64,000 nt of DNA. Source: an uncultured Candidatus Poseidoniales archaeon (lineage in GTDB: Archaea; Thermoplasmatota; Poseidoniia; Poseidoniales; Poseidoniaceae). Positions 37,013-47,276 of this stretch are shown piece after piece. Position 1 is the stretch's first letter, and every line of letters starts with the position of its first letter. The notes below the pieces were generated by a model. The model saw nothing but the letters and a program-made list of their open reading frames with translations, was not told the DNA's origin and did no database searches. The stretch spans positions 162,714 through 226,713 of the forward strand of contig CAJJAP010000004.1 in the NCBI GenBank assembly GCA_905182185.1, given 5' to 3'. The translations under genes were made by a program, and so were the position numbers.

Positions 37013-38848
37013 TTATTCCGAAATCCGATCAATTACTTGAAACGTAGAATTTCGTGAGATCTCACCACGTACTTCGGTTGCCCAAGCATCAATTCCAATA
37101 TTGGCGATAACAACCGTATCCCCAATATTTACTGTGCTATATTGAGGCCCCCAGTCATTGGCCCAACCACCGACCTTCATGGCTCCTGAAGAATCTTGAA
37201 TCATCATTCCTTTTCTATGCCATTCCTTACCATTACGGCCAACACCTCGCTTATCAAAGCGATAAATCACCCTTCCTGCAACATTATATTTCGCTCTATA
37301 GGATAATAAATCAGTAGTAGATTCCTCATCCGGTAAAGCTGGAATTATTCTTGCATGAGGGTCGACTTTGAGAATTATTTCACCTTTCCAATTGACAGTA
37401 AATACCAATCCTTCCAATTTGACAATATCTCCCTTCTTGATTCCAATTGGCCAACTTCTTTGACCAGATTCATGAGTTTCTGAAATGATTTGAATTTTTG
37501 CAAAATGACTCCCTTGCGAAATAGTGATTTGAGGAATTGGCCTTGTATTAGCACCAACTACAGAAAATACCTCTGCTATTATGGTCGCACGTGGATCTAA
37601 TTGAGCAATTCCTGTAATATCAAAACTTGATTTCGAACCTGGTAAATGAACAATACCAGCACTTGGTAAATCGTCATTCCCAGAGCCTCCAGGGCATATA
37701 TTTCGCCAGTCACAACTCATACAGCGTGAATCTTGTGGAGTATCAATTGACTTACCTCCTTCGGAAAAACCACGCATTGGTGCTGGATTTGGCGAGCATT
37801 GTTCAATGTCTGGCTTATTCTCTTTGAGAATTTTCCACATATCCTTCAATTCAGACTCCATTTGTTGTAGTTCTTCAACTGAAGGCAATTCTATTTCTTT
37901 AACCGCATTTGCTCCTAGATACCAAATTTCAAGTGAATTGACCATTTCCTTTTTGTCATGAGTTGCCCACCACAACATCGCATACATGCGAAGTTGATCT
38001 ACATAGTTTCCAGAGCGGTCTCCTTTACCAACGCTTGCCTTTAAATCAACAATTTTTATTTTACCATCCCAGCGATATACCAAGTCATATTCACCTTGGA
38101 ACCAATGTTCAGGATGAATTGCATTCATTGAGAATTTTTGTGCACCCGGATCGACGAACCATGGACGACATATCTCCCACGCCTCAACTAGAGTCAAGGA
38201 GTCCTTACTAGCCAACGGGTGGCTTCTTTTTAGGTCAAAACCTCTACCATCTGGGGCTGGCCAAAAATCCCGATTTCCCTCTCGCCAATTTTCAAGATTT
38301 GGGCCACCATCACTCTCAAAGCAACGCTGTAATTCTACAAGATGCATATCTAATGCAGTATAACACATTTTGAGACAATATTGGGAATTAACAGTAGACC
38401 AATTACCGGCTTTCCTTTCTTCGCTTTCCCATTCCAGCCTCATTTCTTCTAATGATAATGGAAGGTGAATGTCTAATCTTTCTCGGCCCCATGTTTTGAT
38501 CTCATCGATGGTTGATGGCTGCATCTTTTCAGGCAATACCAGCAACTTTGTGGCCGGCCAATCTGCATCTTCTCTATTTGGCAGGCCATTCTCATCTAGT
38601 GGAGTCGATTCTAATATTTTTGAATCTGCACTTGAAACCAATAGTCCTGGAGATTCTCGAAGCATTTTACAAACTGCATCTTCAACAGCTCTACCTACGA
38701 ATAATACAGGGATTTGAGGCATTTTGAAGCGGAGAATCTTTTCATAATACCAAAGCCGAGAGCAATTGTTGTAGGCATTTGCTTGGCTTGCAGACAAGCG
38801 ATTATATGGTCCAATTGAATCTTCTTCGCTAGCAAAATGTACCGGCAT
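37013..38848 (-). CDS. PD-(D/E)XK nuclease (Cas4/AddB-like) fused to C-terminal OB-type region
   Basis: 611 aa. Nuclease domain: LSASQANAYNNCSRLWYYEK with Cys29; GRAVEDAV (about 52-59); catalytic GEYDLV (Asp255), IVDLKAS (Asp268, Lys270) and DQLRMYA (Gln285). The Fe-S motif is CxxC-x5-C (376, 379, 385), with Cys29 the likely fourth ligand. From about 395 to the end a beta-rich region with OB-fold-like strands (HFAKIQIISETHESGQR, GDIVKLEGLVFTVNWKGEIILK, GDTVVIANIGIDAW) suggests ssDNA binding. The paralogous gene lies immediately upstream, 16 nt away. Probably a DNA repair or replication exonuclease; the pairing recalls two-subunit helicase-nucleases, but no helicase is present. Confidence 0.72.
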   Translation of the reverse strand: MPVHFASEEDSIGPYNRLSASQANAYNNCSRLWYYEKILRFKMPQIPVLFVGRAVEDAVCKMLRESPGLLVSSADSKILESTPLDENGLPNREDADWPATKLLVLPEKMQPSTIDEIKTWGRERLDIHLPLSLEEMRLEWESEERKAGNWSTVNSQYCLKMCYTALDMHLVELQRCFESDGGPNLENWREGNRDFWPAPDGRGFDLKRSHPLASKDSLTLVEAWEICRPWFVDPGAQKFSMNAIHPEHWFQGEYDLVYRWDGKIKIVDLKASVGKGDRSGNYVDQLRMYAMLWWATHDKKEMVNSLEIWYLGANAVKEIELPSVEELQQMESELKDMWKILKENKPDIEQCSPNPAPMRGFSEGGKSIDTPQDSRCMSCDWRNICPGGSGNDDLPSAGIVHLPGSKSSFDITGIAQLDPRATIIAEVFSVVGANTRPIPQITISQGSHFAKIQIISETHESGQRSWPIGIKKGDIVKLEGLVFTVNWKGEIILKVDPHARIIPALPDEESTTDLLSYRAKYNVAGRVIYRFDKRGVGRNGKEWHRKGMMIQDSSGAMKVGGWANDWGPQYSTVNIGDTVVIANIGIDAWATEVRGEISRNSTFQVIDRISE

Positions 38849-38864
38849 ACAAAGTGGGTAGAAA

Positions 38865-40624
38865 TCAACCCTCTAAAAGGCTCTCTTTCCTCTTGAAAGA
38901 AAGTCTGGTTGAACGAATGTCTATTCTCAACTGTGGCAATCCATTTCTCCAACCAATTTCAGCACCCGTCATCTTCAATGTATCACCTGGTCTTGTTTCT
39001 TCCATCGCACCGGTAATACTGGAGCCAAAGGCCGCAACTTCAACGACATGCTCACCATCCCAAAGATGCATTGATAGCATAGCCCAAGGTTTTCCATCCA
39101 ACCTTTTGCCACTACGTTTTGCTATGCACAATATGATTCCTTCAACATTTGCTCTTGTACGCAACAAACCGACTCGTGTTAATTTCTGTGACAGGTTATC
39201 ATACTCCTGTTCCGCATCTTGTCTACTTATGATCCGGGTGTTTTTATCAACATACAACCTTGCTTGACCCCTCCATACACCTGGAAGGGCATCGATAATA
39301 ACAATCTCACCATTAGGGCAATCGTGTAGTTTGGGAAACGACCCTGGCTGACTTTCCTCAATCGTAATTTGCTTCATTCCTGCCATCAGCATGGCACCTA
39401 ACACAGGCTCACCGAAGTGATTCGGCAATGGACCCCATGCACCAGTAAACTTGCCAGTAACACTCACTCTCTGAGGTATTTGTTGTAATTTTTCACTAGG
39501 TGTTGACATTATGATTTCTTGCCCATCATAAATTGATTTCAACAATTCATCATTTACCAGATTATTTCCATCCAATGCTAAACTGCACCAGTGGCAACCT
39601 GCTGATTCTCCATCACATGCTTCCTCGAGCGAAACTGGCATTTTTGCAGGCCTGCTCCCATCGCTTGCATCTTTTCATGCACTTGCTTGAAAACACCGGT
39701 CATGGTTTGTAAATTTTCAACACTAGGGGCCTCGAATTCTACTCGATGTGGTCCGTCTAGGTACCATCCTTCCATACCATCTACTCTTTGACTGTCATGA
39801 GTTTCAAACCAAAGCCAGCTGTAGAAACCTAATTGATGTTGAAGAGATGCTGCAAATTTTGATGTCGGGTCACCTGATTTAACGTCAATCAAACGAATTC
39901 TACCATCCCAACGTAGGACTAGATCTAATTCTCCTGCTGCCCATCCATCTTGGTGGAACATTCTTTGTGGTTGATGCACCCTTGGGTCTTTTACCCATGG
40001 GCGGGCAATTTCCCATGCCTCAGACCAAGAAACCGGACTTCCCTTCTCTTTCCAATCAGCATCAATACCATTGGACCATTTTCTAATGTTAAGACTTGGA
40101 ATCTTATCTGGAATTGGGAAAACCGGTTCATCTCCCCATGAGGGCGCTGCTACATTGAATGGTTGCTGGCCACTGCGAAATAATTCAAGATATGGGCCGC
40201 CGTTAGCCTTGAAGCAAGCCTCTACTTCTTCGAAAAATAATTCTAATCCACCATTGATTCTTCTTCGAATTCTGTCAACATCAACATCATCCCAACTTTC
40301 ATCTACACGCCAAACTCCTTCATGCCACATTTTTCCGCCTTCGGATAATACTGTTGCAACTGAATCTTCTATGAAACTGCTCGCCCATTGTTTAATTCCC
40401 TCTATAGAATCAATGCCAACGGGCCTTTGCATCAAAATAGAACAAAGTGCATCTTCCAAGACAATACCGAGAACTTGTGGAGGATTCAATGGCCCTCGAA
40501 TTCCAACTTTATTTCCTAAGAACCATTGCCTATCGCAACGAAGAAACGTAGTCAGTGCGCTAGCAGAAAGACGAGAACGAGAACGTCCTAATGGTCCGCC
40601 TAAAGGAGGTGTGCTAACGGGCAT
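38865..40624 (-). CDS. second PD-(D/E)XK nuclease-OB protein, frameshifted
   Basis: Paralogue of the downstream gene with the same order. LSASALTTFLRCDRQWFLGNK carries Cys30. Next are VLGIVLEDAL, the catalytic GELDLVLRWDG (Asp234), LIDVKSG (Asp247, Lys249) and HQLGFYS (Gln264), then a Cys cluster C-x7-C-x2-C, then an OB-like C-terminal half (GKRLDGKPWAMLSMHLWDGEHVVEVAAFG, RPGDTLKMTGAEIGWRNG). A dropped base in a T5 run at about 39641 breaks the frame just before the Cys cluster; restoring it gives one protein of about 585 aa. Both copies keep all nuclease residues, so a heterodimer of two active subunits is possible. Confidence 0.7.
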
Positions 40625-40672
40625 TATTCATCACCAAGCACTACAGAAATTAGACAACACACCATCTTTTGC

Positions 40673-42450
40673 TCAGTGTTGATATGAATAGAAATCACCG
40701 ACCTGTCGCTGTTCTCTATCTTTTCTCGAATTGGCTTTATTGATTCGTGGACGCTTGGAATCATGATCACGGCGGAAGGTGATATTGACACCTTCGAGGA
40801 AACGGTTCATGCCTTCTTTCAGTGGGAATGGACCTTCTGCTTTACCGAATTTTCCACCTTCACCCTCAAACACAAGAAGTGAATCGGCTAAGATATCAAT
40901 GAAATATACGTCGTGGTCTATAACGAAGGCAGATTTCTCATTCGCCTCCATAGTTCTTCTAATCGCTTTTGCAGCTTCCATCCTAGCGTTAGCATCCAAA
41001 TGAGCGCTTGGTTCATCGAGTAAATACAAATCCGCTTCTCTTCCAAGACAGATTGCGATTGAAACCGCTTGTCTCTCACCACCAGATAATTTCTTGACTC
41101 GCTTAGGCAATAATTCATCAATACCCAAAGCCCGAATAACATTTACATTATACTCTCCACTTCTCCAACGTGGACCAACTTCAGCATCTAACCAAACTTG
41201 AACTGTACAGTCCATGTCTACATCAATATGCTGAGGTTTGTACGAGACACTGCAATCACTACTAACCCAGCCACCGTCATATTCATGCTCTCCTGCGAGT
41301 ATTTTTATCATTGTAGATTTGCCGGTTCCATTTGGACCGACTACTCCGACAACTTCGCTCCTGTGGACTTTTCCTTCCCCAGTTTTCAACTTGAAATCGC
41401 CTAACTGCTTTTCCAAACCACCCCAACTAATGACTTGCTGCCAAGTTCTGCCGAACCACCACGGTGATTTAGGAACTTTATTGGTTTATCACGGATACGA
41501 ACATTTTGTTCTGGTAAGTACCCATCCAGGTATGAATTAATCGCTTGACGAGTTGAACGGGCTGGAGTGAAAATTCCAAATGCACCTTTCTTCCCATAAA
41601 CGATGTGAATTAAATCTGCTAGCACATCTAGAACTGCTAAGTCGTGTTCTATTACCAAAACGCGTTTAGTCTCTGCTAATTTTTGAATTATCTTTACAAT
41701 TCTCATGCGCTCATGGATATCCAAGTAAGAAGATGGTTCGTCAAAGAAATAAACATCAACATCACGCAACATTGTTGCACAGATAGCCATCCTCTGTAAT
41801 TCTCCACCAGATAATTGTTGAACTGTTCGGTCTAGAAGATGAGATATTCCCAAATCAGTGGTCATCTCTTCAAACATGTCTCTCTCGTCAACTTTATTCA
41901 ATAAATCACGAACTGTTCCCTGAACCCTTTTTGGCAAGCGGTCGATGTTTTGCGGTTTCAGTGCAACTTTTATTTTCCCTTCTCGCACTGAAATGAAGAA
42001 ATCACGTAGTTCACCTCTAGGCAAAGTTTCAATGATTCCATCCCAATTACATTCTTTGTCCATCCAATCTCCAAGATTTGGCACTATTCTTCCAGATAGT
42101 GCATTGATTGCTGTTGATTTACCCATCCCATTGGGTCCAAGAATACCTACCACGCTTTCCTTACTCGGCGTAGGGAGTCTGAACAATCTAAATCCATTCA
42201 TTGAGTATCGATGAATCATATCTTGTTCCAATTCACTAGGTAAATTCTCGATGATCAAAGCATCGTGTGGACATTTATTGACACATATACCGCAGCCAAT
42301 ACACAGACTCTCTGAAATCATGGGTTTGCCTGAATGGTCATCTAAGATGATACATTCCTGGCCATTTCTAACCGGTGGACAGAATGCATAGCATTCATCA
42401 TTACATTTCTTTGGTTGACAACTGTCCTCTTTCAAAACTGCTACTCGCAC
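40673..42450 (-). CDS. rli1: ribosome recycling ATPase ABCE1/Rli1 (frameshifted)
   Basis: Splits terminated ribosomes into subunits. The N-terminal Fe-S domain has CQPKKCNDECYAFCP, then CIGCGICVNKCP. NBD1: GILGPNGMGKST, Q-loop KPQNIDRLPK, signature QLSGGELQR, Walker B VYFFDEPSSYLD, then VIEHD. NBD2: GVVGPNGTGKST, YKPQHID, KLSGGERQAVSIA, LYLLDEPSAHLD, VIDHD. The two halves are in different frames; a one-base change near 41465 joins them through GRTWQQVISWGGLEKQLGDFKL. The gene is essential and single-copy in archaea, so the break is almost surely a sequence error. Confidence 0.92.
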
Positions 42451-42556
42451 ATTCTCACCTCCTTTTATTCATTCGTATTGGCCATCGGTATTTGATATCC
42501 GCGCCAAGACAACAAGGTGTGATGCTTGATGAGGGAGCGAATCCCTGCATCTTCAT

Positions 42557-43096
42557 TCAAATTAGACCCTTGAGGTGTTCGTGGCCTGCAATAAGACGAA
42601 TTGTACAAGGTGTTGGCATTTTCATGCTAGCCTTGCGCAATGAATCACGTGCTAATAGGTAGTTTTCAGGGTTTGTTTGAATAGACATGATTCTCTGACC
42701 ACGCTTTACACGTGCTGCAGTTCCAACGTTCTTTCCGAATGCACAACGCATTCCTTGTGATACACGGTCAGCACCTGCACCAGTTGCTTGCTTATTCTCT
42801 CGTAGAACATGGTGAGGGAAGGTGTGAACACGTAGTGAATATCCTTCCATTCCTGTTACCTTACGAATGGTAGAGTTTGCAATAACACGGCCTGCTTCAA
42901 GAGCAATGTGACGAATTTGAACATTGTTATCAGAACGGAGTTCAATGATTACTTTGAATTCACCGACTTCTGCAGCTCTACGGTTTCCAACGTGGAATTG
43001 CATGATACGGTTATTTGGGACACCACCAATATACTTGCGACGAGTATATGCTGGTCCCTTGAGTTGACGATACATGGATGCTGGTTTTCTTGCCAT
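42557..43096 (-). CDS. rpl10e: 50S ribosomal protein L10e (uL16)
   Basis: 179 aa from the ATG at 43096 (MARKPASMYRQLKGPAYTRRKYIGGVPNNRI). Conserved core: KQATGAGADRVSQGMRCAFGKNVGTAARVKRGQ, corresponding to the tRNA-contacting loop of uL16, and a typical C-terminal ARDSLRKASMKMPTPCTIRL. In-frame codons upstream of 43096 do not resemble the family. About 105 nt upstream of ABCE1 on the same strand. Confidence 0.94.
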   Translation of the reverse strand: MARKPASMYRQLKGPAYTRRKYIGGVPNNRIMQFHVGNRRAAEVGEFKVIIELRSDNNVQIRHIALEAGRVIANSTIRKVTGMEGYSLRVHTFPHHVLRENKQATGAGADRVSQGMRCAFGKNVGTAARVKRGQRIMSIQTNPENYLLARDSLRKASMKMPTPCTIRLIAGHEHLKGLI

Positions 43097-43248
43097 ATGT
43101 AAACCTCTAAGTAACCTTGCGACCAATGGTCCCCTTATCATTGCTTTGATTGAAGCCTTATCCGTATGAGATATGAAACTTGCAAAATAGCGCTCAATCT
43201 AACACTTTGATGAAAGCCTTCTTTTGCCCCCTACACTGCCAATCGATT

Positions 43249-44464
43249 ATGGAAGGACGCTGGCGCAAGTTGCTGGAGCAAGAAAGTGAGCATCAGTGGC
43301 TCGCTATTGGCATTTTTTTCTTATTCGCCATACTGGGTGGAGTCGCTATTGAAGGCACCAGTACTTTGGCTGGCGTTGATTTGGGGGCTGGTGACGCCGC
43401 CCATGATGGTTATAGAGTCCTGGACATAGTTTATTTTGACGATGGTGCGAGATATTGCTAGCCAATTAACACATACATATGATCCAAGTCAAGGACATTA
43501 TCTCTTCATCCAAACCAGTACTGATCACGTGAACCCCATATACCAACCATCGGAATATGACAAAGGTGATGAAATTCGTTTCATCAATGGAATGGGAGAT
43601 AATCGGGCAATGTTATCAATTGCCAGTACTCAACTGGTTGAAATCACCCTAGGGGACTTACAAAATACAGAAATTAATCTCAACTCTAGTGATGAATTTT
43701 GGATAGATGATTACCAAGAGAACATGGGGCCACAATCTGCTATGATAGTCACTCAAGAAAGTGATGGCACTTCATCGATAAGAGCATTATCATATTACGT
43801 CACATCACCACCATTAGCAAATTCAAATCTAGTCAATTGGAATAACATCGTTCATTTGTCTCAAGAAAAATGGGTTGCAACAGGTACGATCGCAAATACT
43901 CAAAGTTCAGGAGACAGCCCTGCAAGTCCAAGTGTTCGCACTGCAATTGGAATCATTGAATGGCAAGGAAACCTCTCAGTGGCACCTATTTTAACATCTT
44001 TTTCAACTGGTGATGAAGGGCAAATACACAACCTATTTTCCACTGGTAATTCACAAGTAATAGTCGCTACAAATACTGGTGCATATCAAGTTAAAGATGA
44101 TGGCTCAATCAATGAAATCGATATACCCTCACAATCTGCAGTAACTGATTCACAGGGTAAAACTTGGTTTATTGGGAATCAGGGAACAACCTCGATTGCG
44201 ACTTTTCACAATGGAATAATCGAGATTGAGGAATTGGCAAAACCAATACCGCTAGAAATAGAAATCTCTGAATATGAAAGCGGGATTATTTTTATGCATG
44301 GCATGGATGTCAATGGGGCATTTGAAATGATGACCCTAGACACTACTGTAAATGACTCTATAGAGAGTGGACGGGGATTCTTGAACTTTGCATTCCTAAC
44401 TTTCTTTAGTATTGTTTTACTCGTTATGGGCTGGACTGTATTAGATCGATTTCGCAATTACTGA
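43249..44464 (+). CDS. membrane-anchored extracytoplasmic protein, propeller-like (frameshifted)
   Basis: The N-terminus MEGRWRKLLEQESEHQWLAIGIFFLFAILGGVAIEG is a signal anchor. The frame changes at about 43450 (FDDGA joined to RDIASQLTHTYDPSQGHYLF). The following 300 residues are beta-rich with repeated short strands (NLFSTGNSQVIVATNTGAYQVKDDGS, then SQGKTWFIGNQGTTSIATFHNG), consistent with a propeller. A second membrane helix (GFLNFAFLTFFSIVLLVMGWTVL) ends the protein. Architecture resembles the propeller protein at 13.8-15.1 kb. Function unknown. Confidence 0.6.
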
Positions 44465-44620
44465 AGCAGATTTATCTATTCAACTTGCGTTTTTAGTTGT
44501 CCGTAAATATTCTGCTAATTCACTGTATAAGTCCTCCTACGGAGAAAGTTATAGCGAGAATCTTCATGTGCTCTCGTCATTGACCACTACATCCGGCGTG
44601 AGCATTGACGGGGTTTTAGC

Positions 44621-47275
44621 ATGACAAAAAGAGGGATGATGGACCAGTTTGATGAAATCAAATCATCCCACCCAGATTCAATTTTATTCTTTAGAATGGG
44701 TGATTTTTACGAGTTATTCCACGATGATGCAGAAATCGCTTCCGAAGTACTTGGCCTAACTCTAACCTCCAGAGATAAAAAATCCGCAGAACCAACCCGC
44801 ATGGCAGGATTCCCTTGGCATGCCTTGGAAGAAAATATTCGTGGCATGCTAAAAGCCGGACACAAAGTCTGTGTTGCTGAGCAAGAAAAGGAATTGAGAG
44901 AAGGTGCCAAGATTCTTGAAAGGGCGGTTAGCAGAATCTATACCCCAGGCAGTTTGTATGAAGAATCGCTATTAGGAACTGATGAACGCTCTCTGCTGAT
45001 AGCAATTTGCCTTGCAAGCGACAGCCTCGGAATGGGAGTTGTTGATGCTTCAACTGGACAGGCATGGGCCAGCACATGCCACGGTGCAGATCGATTCGCA
45101 AAGGCATTGGATGAAATTCTTCGTTGGAATCCAAGTGAAATCGTTATCTCGCCAAGCGATGCTGAGGACAATACGCTCTGCGCTATGTTCTCGCATTTGG
45201 ATGGCGTTACAATAAGTCAGCATAAAGCGAGCGAGGCGAAAAGAAGGCAACGTTTGACAAAAGTTCTGAAGGTTGCAGACCTTGGCCATCTAGATTTAGA
45301 TGATGCTCCTTTGGCAATAGCCGCTGCAGGATTGGCCGCCGATTATCTTTCAACAATGCATATCACCGATGATGTTCCTCTAAGAGATGTCGAGATTATT
45401 GAGGAAGAAGGTCATTTAGTACTCGACCAGACCACTCTAAGAAATTTAGAATTAACTTCAACTTTGACCGGAGAATATGAGGGCAGTTTGCTTTCTAGCC
45501 TCAATAGATGCCGTACTGCAATGGGTCGTCGCTTGTTGAAAACATGGATATTACGCCCTCTTGCCGATATAGATGCAATTTCTGCAAGACATGATGCAGT
45601 CGCTTCATTAACTCGCTCATCTAGAAGACTTGATGCGCTGAGAGAGGCTTTGAAAGGTTTACGAGATATGGAAAGGCTTGCAACTCAATTAGCCTATAAT
45701 CGCTCAAATGGAAGAGACCTTTTGGCTACCGCAATTGCATTGCAAAGAATGCCAGCGGTCATCAATCTATGTAAGGAAGCAGACAATGAATTGTTATCAC
45801 ACCTATCCCTAGATTTAGATTCTCTAAGTGATTTGGGCGAGGATATACGTCGTACTTTGGTCGACGAACCACCTTTGGGATTGAAGGATGGAGGACTGAT
45901 TAGAAGTGGAATTGATGACGAGATTGATGAACTAAGAGACACTGCCGAGAATGGCCATTCATGGTTTAGAGATTTGGAAGCAACTATGCGTGCTGAATTG
46001 GAGATTCCTAGTTTGAAGATTAAAATGAATCGGCAAGTTGGTTGGTTTATTGAAGTCACAAAAAAATATGAAGACAAAACCCCTGAACATTGGAGAAGAA
46101 AACAACAATTGACCAATGGATCCCGCTTTGTTACCGATGAATTATCACGGCGTGATGATTTATTGTTAACCGCAAGTGGTAGGGTAAAGGAATTAGAATA
46201 TCGGATGTTTACAACCCTGAGAGAAAGATGTCGAACGCATGTTGTAACCTTAGCAAACATTGCTGCAAGAGTTGCTTCAATAGACGTACTACAATGCTTT
46301 GCAGATGTCGCAAGGTCTCGAGCTTGGTCACGCCCAGAAATGACCGAAGGGGACCATCTAAAGGCTGAAGGAGCAAGACACCCGGTATTAGAAACACAGA
46401 GTGGATTTGTTCCAAATGACATCCACCTAGATGCAAAACGAAGATTTTTGTTGATCACTGGGCCAAATATGGGTGGAAAGTCAACCTACTTGCGTACAAC
46501 AGCCCTACTTTCCATATTGGCCCAATCCGGTTCATTCGTCCCTTGTAAAAAGGCAAGACTAGGATTGGTTGACCGTGTTTTCACAAGAGTTGGAGCAAGT
46601 GATGACTTACGAAGAGGACGCTCAACATTCATGATGGAGATGATTGAGGTAGCCCACATTTTACGTAGAGCGACTTCACGTTCGCTAGTACTATTAGACG
46701 AAATTGGCAGAGGTACTTCTACCTTTGATGGACTATCTATTGCTTGGTCTGTAACAGAAGACATCTGTAACAGAATCGGCTCTAGAACACTATTTGCAAC
46801 CCATTACCACCAATTGATTGGATTGGAGGAAGAGGTCAAGGGATTGATAAATGTCCATGTCCAAGTTGCTCAATCTGATGGTGAATTGAAATTCTTGCAT
46901 ACCGTTGCCGATGGGCCTTGTGATGATTCATATGGGGTACAGGTTGCTGCATTAGCTGGTTTACCAAGAGAAGTCGTTGAGAGGGCTAGCGACTTACTCG
47001 CGTTCCTAGAAAGTCAAGCCCAGGGTGCAAAAGCGGGTGAAACCGGTGCTCCTGCCACTAGAGATAGCGGTCAAGCGAGCCTCATGGGCTATTTTGCGGC
47101 TGCTGCAATGGGTCGTTCTTCTGCAAGCCAAACAGTTGAGATTCAGCAAGCATCCTTAGAACCAGGACAGCAGGAAGTACTGGATTATTTGTCGACCATA
47201 AAGGCTGATGATTTGAGTCCAAGACAGGCGCAAGATGAACTTTACAGATTGAAGAAAATGCTTGGAGGTGAATAA
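44621..47275 (+). CDS. mutS: DNA mismatch repair protein MutS
   Basis: 884 aa, MutS1 type. The mismatch-reading F-x-E motif is in FFRMGDFYELFHDDA. Core/clamp domains contain FIEVTKKYED. The ATPase carries GPNMGGKSTYLRT (Walker A), GRSTFMMEMIEVAHILRRAT, LVLLDEIGRGTSTFDGLSIAW (Walker B) and ATHYHQL. An internal ATG pair near 44636-44640 (MMDQFDEIK) would match bacterial MutS starts better. The mutL start follows within 2 nt of the stop, so the pair is coupled. Recognises mismatches and recruits MutL. Bacterial-type MutSL in archaea is usually explained by transfer. Confidence 0.95.
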   Translation: MTKRGMMDQFDEIKSSHPDSILFFRMGDFYELFHDDAEIASEVLGLTLTSRDKKSAEPTRMAGFPWHALEENIRGMLKAGHKVCVAEQEKELREGAKILERAVSRIYTPGSLYEESLLGTDERSLLIAICLASDSLGMGVVDASTGQAWASTCHGADRFAKALDEILRWNPSEIVISPSDAEDNTLCAMFSHLDGVTISQHKASEAKRRQRLTKVLKVADLGHLDLDDAPLAIAAAGLAADYLSTMHITDDVPLRDVEIIEEEGHLVLDQTTLRNLELTSTLTGEYEGSLLSSLNRCRTAMGRRLLKTWILRPLADIDAISARHDAVASLTRSSRRLDALREALKGLRDMERLATQLAYNRSNGRDLLATAIALQRMPAVINLCKEADNELLSHLSLDLDSLSDLGEDIRRTLVDEPPLGLKDGGLIRSGIDDEIDELRDTAENGHSWFRDLEATMRAELEIPSLKIKMNRQVGWFIEVTKKYEDKTPEHWRRKQQLTNGSRFVTDELSRRDDLLLTASGRVKELEYRMFTTLRERCRTHVVTLANIAARVASIDVLQCFADVARSRAWSRPEMTEGDHLKAEGARHPVLETQSGFVPNDIHLDAKRRFLLITGPNMGGKSTYLRTTALLSILAQSGSFVPCKKARLGLVDRVFTRVGASDDLRRGRSTFMMEMIEVAHILRRATSRSLVLLDEIGRGTSTFDGLSIAWSVTEDICNRIGSRTLFATHYHQLIGLEEEVKGLINVHVQVAQSDGELKFLHTVADGPCDDSYGVQVAALAGLPREVVERASDLLAFLESQAQGAKAGETGAPATRDSGQASLMGYFAAAAMGRSSASQTVEIQQASLEPGQQEVLDYLSTIKADDLSPRQAQDELYRLKKMLGGE

Positions 47276-47276
47276 A

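Noticed and set aside
37013..40624. Cas4 genes of a CRISPR system
   Set aside because: The proteins are much longer, carry an OB-like half, and have no cas neighbours or repeats; the similarity is to the general iron-sulfur PD-(D/E)XK family.
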